Below are positions 42,573-48,352 of a DNA stretch of 48,352 bases, piece after piece. The stretch lies in contig JALHPN010000040.1 in NCBI GenBank assembly GCA_022842465.1, forward strand, positions 1 through 48,352. The letters are read 5' to 3'. The position numbers and the translations under genes are program-made. The notes beneath the pieces are model-generated. The model was not told the DNA's origin. It ran no database searches and worked only from the letters and a program-made list of their open reading frames with translations. Source of the DNA: Polyangiaceae bacterium (GTDB lineage Bacteria > Myxococcota_A > Polyangia > Polyangiales > Polyangiaceae). Every line of letters begins with the position of its first letter. Position 1 is the first letter of the stretch.

Positions 42573-43339
42573 CGAAGGCCGAGGTCGCGTCACGGCTCCG
42601 CGCGCTCGGCGTGCGTGAGGGCGGCGTGCTCCTCGTCCACACGTCCTTCCGCGCGGTGCGTCCCGTCGAGGGCGGGCCGGACGGCCTCGCCGACGCGCTC
42701 CTCGACGCCCTCGGCCCGCGTGGGACGCTCGTGATGCCGGCGATGTCGGACGGCGAGCGCGTGTTCGATCCGACGACGACGCCCTCGGTCGGGATGGGGA
42801 TCGTCGCGGAGCGCTTCCGGCAGCGCCCGGGCGTCGTCCGGAGCACGCATCCGGGCGGCTCGTTCGCGGCGACGGGCCCGCGCGCAGAGGAGATCTGCGC
42901 GCCGCAGCCGCTCGAGCCGCCGCACGGTCCGGAGAGCCCTCCCGGACGCGTCGCCGCGCTCGGCGGGCAAGTGCTCCTCCTCGGGGTCGACCACTCGGAG
43001 AGCACGACGCTCCACGTCGCCGAGGCGATCGCGCGGGTGCCGTACTCCGTCGCGCATCCCTGCGTCGTCGGCACGCACGCAGACGGCTCGCCAAAGGTCG
43101 TCGACATCCACGAGACCGATCATTGCTGCATGGGCTTCCGGAAGATGAACACCTGGCTCCGCGCGGACGGCCTCCAGCGCGAAGGCGTCGTCGGCCACGC
43201 GCGCGCGCTGCTCTGCGACGCGCGCGACGTGGTCCGCGTCGCGGTGCGTGCCCTCGCCGCCGACCCGCTCGTCTTCCTCTGCGCCCGCGGCTCGGGCTGC
43301 GGCGAGTGCGAGGCGGCCCGCGCCTCGATCGGAGGCTGA
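42569..43339 (+). CDS. AAC(3)-like aminoglycoside N-acetyltransferase family protein
   Basis: A 256-residue Antibiotic_NAT-family protein, acetyl-CoA dependent. Motifs are LRALGVREGGVLLVHTSF at the N-terminus, GPRGTLVMPAMSDGERVFDP near residue 60, RSTHPGGSFAATGPRAEEI near 95 (conserved His), and LLLGVDHSESTTLHVAEAI near 140. The end has an extra Cys-containing tail (CARGSGCGECEAAR). Family members acetylate aminoglycosides or other amino compounds such as peptides; the actual substrate here is not known. It is coupled to the POT transporter by a GTGA overlap. The GTG at 42569 is favoured over one at 42551 because family alignment begins there. Confidence 0.86.
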   Translation: MTKAEVASRLRALGVREGGVLLVHTSFRAVRPVEGGPDGLADALLDALGPRGTLVMPAMSDGERVFDPTTTPSVGMGIVAERFRQRPGVVRSTHPGGSFAATGPRAEEICAPQPLEPPHGPESPPGRVAALGGQVLLLGVDHSESTTLHVAEAIARVPYSVAHPCVVGTHADGSPKVVDIHETDHCCMGFRKMNTWLRADGLQREGVVGHARALLCDARDVVRVAVRALAADPLVFLCARGSGCGECEAARASIGG

Positions 43340-43348
43340 CTCGCTCGC

Positions 43349-43744
43349 TCAGGTCGGTGCTCGACGCGGTCGTCGCACCGGCACGGGTCTGGCGGTCGCC
43401 AGAAGCCATCGCTCGATCTCCGGCCAGTCCGCGTCCGGGGAGGTCGCGCTCCAGCGGGCGACGCAGGCTTCGTCGAACCAGTCGCTCGCGCGCGCCATGA
43501 CGCGCCCGTGCGCGCCGCCGAAGAGATAGGCGCCGAGCGCCTCGTCGTCGCGCCACGCGGTCACGGTCCAGAAGTCGAGGAGGCCCGTCGACCGGGCGGC
43601 CGTGCGGAGGTTCCCCGGTGCGGCCCTCGCTTGCCGATGGCAGCGCGTCGTGTGCCAGGCGAAGACCGGCAGGAGGAAGGCGCTTCGCACGTGGACGCGG
43701 GTCGCACACATCAAGATCGCGCCCACGGAGCTCCGCGCGTTCAT
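43349..43744 (-). CDS. Small alpha/beta-barrel protein, monooxygenase-like, third gene of the TetR operon
   Basis: A 131-residue protein. It resembles small dimeric alpha/beta-barrel proteins such as ABM monooxygenases or DUF3291: a strand with VRSAFLLPVFAWHTTRCHRQ, a Gly-Asn turn, then LDFWTVTAWRDDEALGAYLF, and a helix with HGRVMARASDWFDEAC. It has no signal peptide or cofactor motif. Its ATG overlaps the SDR stop (ATGA), so it is translated with that gene. It lies at the end of a three-gene run that starts with the ferredoxin-SCP2 fusion. The function is not known; a scavenging or hydroxylating role on the same small molecule is possible. Confidence 0.6.
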   Translation of the reverse strand: MNARSSVGAILMCATRVHVRSAFLLPVFAWHTTRCHRQARAAPGNLRTAARSTGLLDFWTVTAWRDDEALGAYLFGGAHGRVMARASDWFDEACVARWSATSPDADWPEIERWLLATARPVPVRRPRRAPT

Positions 43745-44589
43745 GGGCCTCCCTCTCCGAGCGACCGGGCTGGCGTCGCGCGATGCTTCGTCATCCCCGC
43801 CATCACGACACCCAACATCCGCACGCGACCCCAGCGCGGGAGAAACGCGAGCGACAGCTCGAGGAGCTTCGAGAGCAGACCAGGGCGCACCGTTCGGACG
43901 CCGCCCAGCGCGTCGAGCGTCTCTCGGGCGACCGACTCCGGCGTGCCCGCCATGCTCATCTTCATGTCGGCCCGCGCCGCGAAGCCGCTCGCGATCGGGC
44001 CTGGCGCGCACGCGACGACGTCGACGCCGCGCGGCGCGAGCTCGACCGCGAGGCCCTCGGCGAGCGCCTGGACGTACGCCTTGGTGGCGGCGTAGTTGGC
44101 CGCCCGCGGCACGCCCTGGAAGGCGAGGAGCGAGCTCATGAGCACGAGGCCTCCGCGGCCGGCCTTCGCGAACCGACCGCCGAAGTGATGAGCGAGGGCG
44201 GCCACAGCTCGGCAGTTGACGTCGATCATCCCGAGCTCCTCCTCCACCGGCGCGTCGACGAAGGGACCCGACGTTCCGAAGCCCGCCGCGGCGACGAGCA
44301 GGCCGACGTCGAGCGCGGTGGTCGCGTCGAGGACGGCGCGGACGCCCTCGCTCGTCCCGAGGTCGACGGCGATCGTCACCACGCGGACGGAGCCTCGGGA
44401 CTCGAGCTCCGCTCGGAGATGCTCCAGCACGTCTCGCCGGCGCGCCACGAGCACGAGGTCGAAGCCCGCGTCCGCCAGGCGCACCGCGAAGGCGCGGCCG
44501 ATGCCGTCCGAAGCCCCGGTGACGAGCGCCCATGGCCCGTAGCGAGCGTGGAGCCGTGAAGAGCGCGAGGGGCGGGTCGGGTGTTCCAT
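43741..44589 (-). CDS. Short-chain dehydrogenase/reductase
   Basis: A 282-residue NAD(P)-dependent oxidoreductase with a Rossmann fold. The cofactor motif is TGASDGIG near residue 25 and the catalytic Tyr-x3-Lys is YAATK near 165, with a Ser about 14 residues before (MSSLLAFQG). The end carries a hydrophobic segment (LELSLAFLPRWG) that could contact a membrane or partner. Sequence character is that of the SDR group acting on lipophilic ketones or alcohols. It is the middle gene of the TetR operon, 21 bases after the ferredoxin-SCP2 gene and overlapping the next by four bases. Confidence 0.9.
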   Translation of the reverse strand: MEHPTRPSRSSRLHARYGPWALVTGASDGIGRAFAVRLADAGFDLVLVARRRDVLEHLRAELESRGSVRVVTIAVDLGTSEGVRAVLDATTALDVGLLVAAAGFGTSGPFVDAPVEEELGMIDVNCRAVAALAHHFGGRFAKAGRGGLVLMSSLLAFQGVPRAANYAATKAYVQALAEGLAVELAPRGVDVVACAPGPIASGFAARADMKMSMAGTPESVARETLDALGGVRTVRPGLLSKLLELSLAFLPRWGRVRMLGVVMAGMTKHRATPARSLGEGGP

Positions 44590-44610
44590 GAGGCGTCCTC
44601 GGGCGGGTCG

Positions 44611-45990
44611 TCAGCGCGGGAAACACGAAGCGAAGCGATCGAGGAGCGCGCGATCGCCCTCGATCGAGAGGCGACGGAGGAGGACGGCGAGGACCGCGCT
44701 CCGGCGCTTTTCGACGAGGTCGATCCACAGCGCGCCGTCCGTCCGCACCGTCACGTCGGCGTCGCCGGTGAGGACCCCCACCTCGACCTCCAGCGCGCCG
44801 TCGTCGATGCGCACCGTGGCCTCTACGGCCTGCTCGGTGAGGACGAAGTGGAAGGTCGCCTTCCAGCCGCGCGCGGGTCCACGCTGGAAGGTGAGCGGAA
44901 GCGCGCCGAAGAACGCGCGGGCGTGGGTCGGCCTCAGGCTCGACGACACGACGCGGAGCCGCTTGTGCGGGAAGCGCTTCTTCACGTGCGCCTCCGCGTC
45001 CGACCCCGCGACGGCGTACACGGTCTCGACGCGATCGGTGAGCGGCCGGACGACGTTCGCCAGGTGGTCGGCGCGTCGCGCCACGAAGGGACCGATCACG
45101 TCCGAGCCCGCCGGGCAGACCGCGATGCAGTAGGCCGCCTTGTAGCTCGGCCCGTACGAGAGGCTCTGCCACATCGAGACGGCCTCGTGGAGCGGAACGC
45201 GATCGCGGAAGTCGCTCTTGCTCCCGCTCGCGGCGACCTCCTCGAGGAGGTCCGTGAAGCCGCTCATGAACTCGCGGTAGTTGTGGTCGTAGCAAGCCGA
45301 GAACCGAAACGCGCCGTCCGGCTCGATGGCGCCGACGGGGCAGGCCGCGACGCAGAGCTTGCAGTCGAGGCAGGGGTCGTAGGTGAGCGGCTCGGGCGGC
45401 TCCGCGATCTCGACCGACGTGAGGATCGTGCCGAGGAGGACGAACGAGCCGAAGCGCGGGTGGATCACGTTGCGGTGCAGCCCCATGCGCCCGAGCTGAG
45501 CCGCGACCGCGACGCGCTTGTGCGAGACGATCCACGTCCGTCCCGGGAACGAGGACATCTCCATCGGAAAGGCCATCGCGGGGTTCATCGCCGCGTGGCC
45601 TCGCGCGACGAGCGCGAGCGCGATGCGCCGCGCGACCTCGTCGAGCTCGTGCCCGGTCCGGTGGAATTCGAGGTTCGCGACGCTTCGCTTCGGGCTCCGG
45701 ATGTTGTCCGGATGCGTCGAGAGCACGAGCGCTATGAACGTCCGGGCGGCTGGCATGGCGGCGAGCGCGTGCGGCGTCTCCTCCGCGAGATCGGGATGGT
45801 CGAGGGGCACGGCGGCCACGTCGTCGGCTCCCGCTTCGCGCGCGATCGCGCGCAGCTCGGCGAGCGACATCGGCGCAGGCAATGGGCTCGGCGGCCGCGT
45901 GCGCGCCGCGACGACGGCGGGGTGAGCGTCGAAGGCCGCGCTGCGGCGCGCCGCGGCGCGCGGGGCGTTCGTGGAGGCTGACTTTTGCAT
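44611..45990 (-). CDS. QueG-like [4Fe-4S] protein fused to a C-terminal SCP2-like domain
   Basis: A 459-residue protein. Residues 45-240 follow the QueG/reductive-dehalogenase-type fold (GRMGLHRNVIHPRFGSFVLL). A [4Fe-4S] motif CLDCKLCVAACPVG lies near 250, and further Cys residues in FSACYDH and YCIAVCPAG near 265 and 325 may complete a second cluster. The last 110 residues resemble SCP2 sterol-carrier domains (DADVTVRTDGALW, RRLSIEGDRALLDRF). Such fusions are not described for true epoxyqueuosine reductase, so the substrate may be a lipid. The ATG at 45990 lies on a palindrome; a later Met at 45855 is an alternative. It heads the SDR operon under TetR control. Confidence 0.82.
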   Translation of the reverse strand: MQKSASTNAPRAAARRSAAFDAHPAVVAARTRPPSPLPAPMSLAELRAIAREAGADDVAAVPLDHPDLAEETPHALAAMPAARTFIALVLSTHPDNIRSPKRSVANLEFHRTGHELDEVARRIALALVARGHAAMNPAMAFPMEMSSFPGRTWIVSHKRVAVAAQLGRMGLHRNVIHPRFGSFVLLGTILTSVEIAEPPEPLTYDPCLDCKLCVAACPVGAIEPDGAFRFSACYDHNYREFMSGFTDLLEEVAASGSKSDFRDRVPLHEAVSMWQSLSYGPSYKAAYCIAVCPAGSDVIGPFVARRADHLANVVRPLTDRVETVYAVAGSDAEAHVKKRFPHKRLRVVSSSLRPTHARAFFGALPLTFQRGPARGWKATFHFVLTEQAVEATVRIDDGALEVEVGVLTGDADVTVRTDGALWIDLVEKRRSAVLAVLLRRLSIEGDRALLDRFASCFPR

Positions 45991-46002
45991 GATGATCATC
46001 AT
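45989..46002. promoter_or_regulatory. TetR operator 1: perfect 14-bp palindrome ATGATG-AT-CATCAT
   Basis: A perfect palindrome in the 38 bases between the tetR stop and the ferredoxin-SCP2 start, covering the start region of that operon. The same half-sites with a different two-base centre occur at the tetR start (46582-46595). Occupancy would block transcription or translation initiation of the operon. Confidence 0.75.
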
Positions 46003-46012
46003 TCCATTGGGT

Positions 46013-46042
46013 AAAAAAAAAGCGGCCCTCAGCCGTTGGCCG
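46013..46042 (-). terminator. Intrinsic terminator of tetR
   Basis: Read leftward: CGGCC, a 10-base loop that contains the tetR stop codon, GGCCG, one base, then nine T. This is the only clear T-tract terminator I see in the window. It isolates tetR from the downstream operon, which must therefore have its own promoter in the remaining gap of about 25 bases or within the tetR 3' end. Confidence 0.65.
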
Positions 46043-46595
46043 AGCTCCGCGCCGCGCGGAGGATCCGACGCGCGAGCCCCTCGTCGTCGACGAGACGCGC
46101 CAGGACGACGGCGCCTACCATCGTCGCGGCGAGCCGAAGCGCCTCGTCGCTCACGCCGCGCGTGGCGCGCTCCGGGTGGACCTTCTTCTCGACGAGGCCG
46201 AGGAGGCCGCGCGCGACCTCGGCGAACGCGCGGCGGACGGGCGCCGCCTGCCGACCGCCCTCGGCGCCGAGAGCGGCCACGATGCACCCACCTTCGGGGT
46301 GCGCGACGTGCCCCTCCGAGAGATACCGCTTCAACGTCTCCTCGATCGGCACGTCCTCCGCGAACACGCCCTGGGCCGTCTCCGAGGCGGCCGAGAGGAC
46401 TGCCGCGGCGACGAGCGCGTCGCGATCCGGGAAGTAACCGTAGAACCCGCCGTGCGTGAGCCCGGCCCGCTTCATGAGCGCGGGGATGCCGATGCCGGCG
46501 AGCCCGCTCGCCCGGAGCGCCTCCGAGGCCGCGCGCACGATCCGCTCGCGCACTTCCTCCTTGTGGCCGTCGGGGTATCTCATGATGTCCATCAT
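46029..46595 (-). CDS. TetR family transcriptional regulator
   Basis: A 188-residue repressor (184 if the third ATG at 46583 is used). The helix-turn-helix is at residues 15-65 (REVRERIV-type helix, then GLAGIGIPALMKRAGLTHGGFYGYFPDRDAL), followed by an all-alpha ligand domain. Start codons lie within the palindrome CATGATG-TC-CATCATG, so autoregulation is strongly suggested. The same half-sites precede the downstream ferredoxin-SCP2/SDR operon. The gene lies 40 bases downstream of the RluA gene on the same strand and ends in an intrinsic terminator. The ligand is unknown. Confidence 0.9.
   Translation of the reverse strand: MMDIMRYPDGHKEEVRERIVRAASEALRASGLAGIGIPALMKRAGLTHGGFYGYFPDRDALVAAAVLSAASETAQGVFAEDVPIEETLKRYLSEGHVAHPEGGCIVAALGAEGGRQAAPVRRAFAEVARGLLGLVEKKVHPERATRGVSDEALRLAATMVGAVVLARLVDDEGLARRILRAARSSANG
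46582..46595. promoter_or_regulatory. TetR operator 2 at the tetR start codon: ATGATG-TC-CATCAT
   Basis: Half-sites identical to operator 1, with a two-base centre of TC; with one more matching base on each side (46581-46596) the arms are seven bases. It overlaps the candidate tetR start codons, the classic position for autorepression. Confidence 0.75.
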
Positions 46596-46635
46596 GCCAT
46601 GCGCCCCCGTGACGCGCAACCCGGGCCGCTGGCGA

Positions 46636-47658
46636 TCACCGGGGCGTCGACCGCAGAGAGCCACGGAGGAACGCGAGGACCTCTTGCATGTCCGCCGGAG
46701 GCTCCGACGTCCACTGCATGTCCCGGTTCGTGGCAGGATGCACGAACCCGAGCTCCGCGGCATGGAGCATGAGGCGCGGCGCCGGCACCTGAGCCCCGCG
46801 GTGATCGCGGATGTAGACGCGCTCGCCGACGAGGGGATGGCCGCTCTCGGCGAGGTGGATGCGGATCTGATGCGTCCGGCCCGTCTCGAGCCGGCACGCG
46901 ACGAGCGCGCACGGCACGCCGGCGGCCTGGGCGTCGAAGCGCTCGATGACCTCGACGTGCGTGACGGCGAGCTGCGTCTGCTCCGAGCCGACGGCGTGCG
47001 CGCGCCCGTGCCGGCGCTCGACGGAGCCGCGGAGCCCGTCGCCACGATCGGGCACGAAATGGGAGCGGATCGTCGCGTCGCGCGGGTGCCCGTGCACGAT
47101 CGCGAGGTACCGCCGGTGGACGGCATGCGCGCGGAACGCTTGCGTGAGGGCCTTCTTCGCCGCCCACGTGCGCGTGAAGACGACGAGCCCGCTCGTCTCC
47201 TTGTCGATCCGATGGACGACGCCGAGGCTCGGCGGAGGGCCACCTCTCCCCTTCCCTCGCTCGAGGCGGGCGAGGAGCGAGCGGACGCGCTCGTCGAGCG
47301 TCACCTCTTCGCCGGGCCGCGCGCGCTTCGCGATGGAAGCGCCCATCCCGTCGGGGTCGTACGGGACCGTGCTGATCCCGGACGGCTTCTCGACGACGAC
47401 CACGTGGGGGTCGACGTGGACGAGCGCGCCCTTCGGGAGATCGTCGGTGCGAGGCGTCCGGGCGGCCGGATCGAGCACGATCTCGGCCCCGCCGCGGACC
47501 TTCACCCGCTCGTCGGTCACCGTCTTGCCGTCGACCGACACCTTGCCGCGGCGCACGAACGTGCGCGCGTCGCTCCAGGAGAGGGGCGCGAAGAGCTGCC
47601 TCACGACCCCGTCGAGGGGAGAGCCAGCCAATTCGTTCGTGACGTTCGCCTTCTTCAC
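46636..47658 (-). CDS. RluA-family RNA pseudouridine synthase
   Basis: A 340-residue enzyme that isomerises uridine to pseudouridine in rRNA or tRNA. An S4-like RNA-binding region is at residues 10-65 (SWSDARTFVRRGKVSVDGK). The catalytic Asp is in HRIDKETSGLVVF near residue 152 and the second motif is LETGRTHQIRIHLAESGHPLVG near 265. Residues 103-143 form a charged insertion longer than usual. The start MKKANVTNEL at 47658 is reasonable. The specific uridine cannot be told from sequence alone. It is divergent from the receiver-protein gene. Confidence 0.93.
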   Translation of the reverse strand: MKKANVTNELAGSPLDGVVRQLFAPLSWSDARTFVRRGKVSVDGKTVTDERVKVRGGAEIVLDPAARTPRTDDLPKGALVHVDPHVVVVEKPSGISTVPYDPDGMGASIAKRARPGEEVTLDERVRSLLARLERGKGRGGPPPSLGVVHRIDKETSGLVVFTRTWAAKKALTQAFRAHAVHRRYLAIVHGHPRDATIRSHFVPDRGDGLRGSVERRHGRAHAVGSEQTQLAVTHVEVIERFDAQAAGVPCALVACRLETGRTHQIRIHLAESGHPLVGERVYIRDHRGAQVPAPRLMLHAAELGFVHPATNRDMQWTSEPPADMQEVLAFLRGSLRSTPR

Positions 47659-47739
47659 TTCGCCTGCGGTACGCGAACGTAGCTTGACACGGGCTCACCC
47701 GCCTCCGCACAATCGGTGCCAACTCGGAGAAAGACTGAC

Positions 47740-48352
47740 GTGACCAAGACCCTCCTCGCTGTCGACGACAGCGTCACGATGCGCAAGGTTCTCGAGATCA
47801 CGTTCAGTGGCGAGGATTTCCGTGTGCTCACGGCCGACAGCGCGCAGGCCGCGGTCGGCAAGCTCGCCGAGAACCCGGCCGCGATCGTCGTCGACACCGT
47901 GCTCGGAGGCGAGGACGGCTACGCCCTCGCGAAGGAGCTCCGCCGACGGAGCCCCGGCGCCGCCATCATCCTCCTCTCGAGCCGCTATGCGCCGTTCGAT
48001 CAAGCCCGCGGGCGCGACTCCGGCGCCGACGACTGGGCGGACAAGCCGTTCGACACCCAGCAGCTCATCGACAAAGTGAAGAAGGTGCTCGCCGCCAAGG
48101 AAGCGGCCGGCCCCGTCGCGGCGCCTCCTCCCCAGGCGCCCGCCCCTGTCCCGACGCCGAGCCCGGCCGTGAGGCCGCAGGCTCAGCCCCAGCCGCCGCA
48201 GGCCGCCGGCGGCGGCGTGCAGGGCTTCGGTCGGAACACGCAGCCGTCGCTCGGCGGCGCCGCTGCGTCCGCGCGCACGGGCACGCTCGTCTTCGGTGAC
48301 GGGACGTCGCCCACGCCAGGCCAGGCCGCGCCGCGTCCGGCCGCACCGGCGT
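47740..48352 (+). CDS. Receiver-domain protein, N-terminal part (runs off right edge)
   Basis: The first 204 codons are visible with no stop to the window end. GTG 47740 follows GGAGAAAG at suitable spacing. Residues 1-120 are a CheY-type receiver: acidic pair in AVDDSVTMRKV, phospho-acceptor Asp in AIVVDTVLGGEDGY near residue 52, Ser in LLSSRY and Lys in WADKPFD near 103. After that comes a Pro/Ala/Gln-rich linker of at least 80 residues that continues past the edge, so an output domain beyond it is possible. It is divergent from the pseudouridine synthase. Confidence 0.85.
   Translation, partial: MTKTLLAVDDSVTMRKVLEITFSGEDFRVLTADSAQAAVGKLAENPAAIVVDTVLGGEDGYALAKELRRRSPGAAIILLSSRYAPFDQARGRDSGADDWADKPFDTQQLIDKVKKVLAAKEAAGPVAAPPPQAPAPVPTPSPAVRPQAQPQPPQAAGGGVQGFGRNTQPSLGGAAASARTGTLVFGDGTSPTPGQAAPRPAAPA

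Overview
The window reads as chromosomal DNA of a very GC-rich, Gram-negative member of the Myxococcota, most likely a Polyangiales-type myxobacterium. This placement is inferred from gene content. The window has lipid A genes, many secreted lipoproteins with long low-complexity tails, and tandem beta-barrel proteins with a FlgT-like repeat. It also has an ether-lipid (alkyl-DHAP) synthase, a cysteine-rich surface lipoprotein, a receiver-EAL protein and a MoxR/DUF58 locus. Genes are tightly packed, GTG starts are common, and start/stop overlaps recur. I see no tRNA, rRNA, CRISPR array, insertion sequence or prophage.

Layout, left to right. 1-3000: a truncated lipoprotein, a small two-helix membrane protein and a FadN-type beta-oxidation fusion enzyme. 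3435-10004: a probable five-gene minus-strand operon of ECF sigma factor, MoxR ATPase, DUF58 protein, TgpA-like membrane protein with DUF4129, and VWA lipoprotein, with a divergent thioredoxin. 10422-14808: small exported proteins and a coupled pair of paralogous beta-barrel proteins. 14818-22771: a DAACS-family symporter, a PlsC-like acyltransferase, a beta-propeller lipoprotein, an AgpS-like enzyme, a metallophosphoesterase and LemA. 22875-27681: a TonB-C-like protein, 5-oxoprolinase genes (pxpA and a pxpB-pxpC fusion), a methyltransferase and an aldo/keto reductase. 27689-32476: an exported Lys-rich protein, a receiver-EAL protein with a degenerate EAL domain, and the envelope operon skp(ompH)-lpxD-fabZ-lpxA.

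32823-40559: a cysteine-rich lipoprotein, then hrcA followed by a double cyclic-nucleotide-binding-domain protein and a His-rich CDF metal exporter, then an extensin-like/M15-fold lipoprotein, a trypsin-like protease and a polysaccharide deacetylase. 40788-43339: a POT peptide transporter translationally coupled to an AAC(3)-like acetyltransferase. 43349-46595: a TetR regulator and a three-gene operon encoding a QueG-like [4Fe-4S]/SCP2 fusion protein, an SDR and a small alpha/beta-barrel-like protein. 46636-48352: an RluA-family pseudouridine synthase and a truncated receiver protein.

The most interesting candidate is the TetR cassette at 43349-46595. The same 14-bp operator core, ATGATG-N2-CATCAT, sits on the tetR start codon and again at the start of the operon, and an intrinsic terminator separates the two units. 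This predicts an autoregulated, inducible redox/lipid-handling operon whose substrate I cannot name. Second is the ECF-MoxR-DUF58-DUF4129-VWA locus. Its TgpA-like member has no recognisable transglutaminase core, and its MoxR carries a fused N-terminal domain with a strong internal start site.
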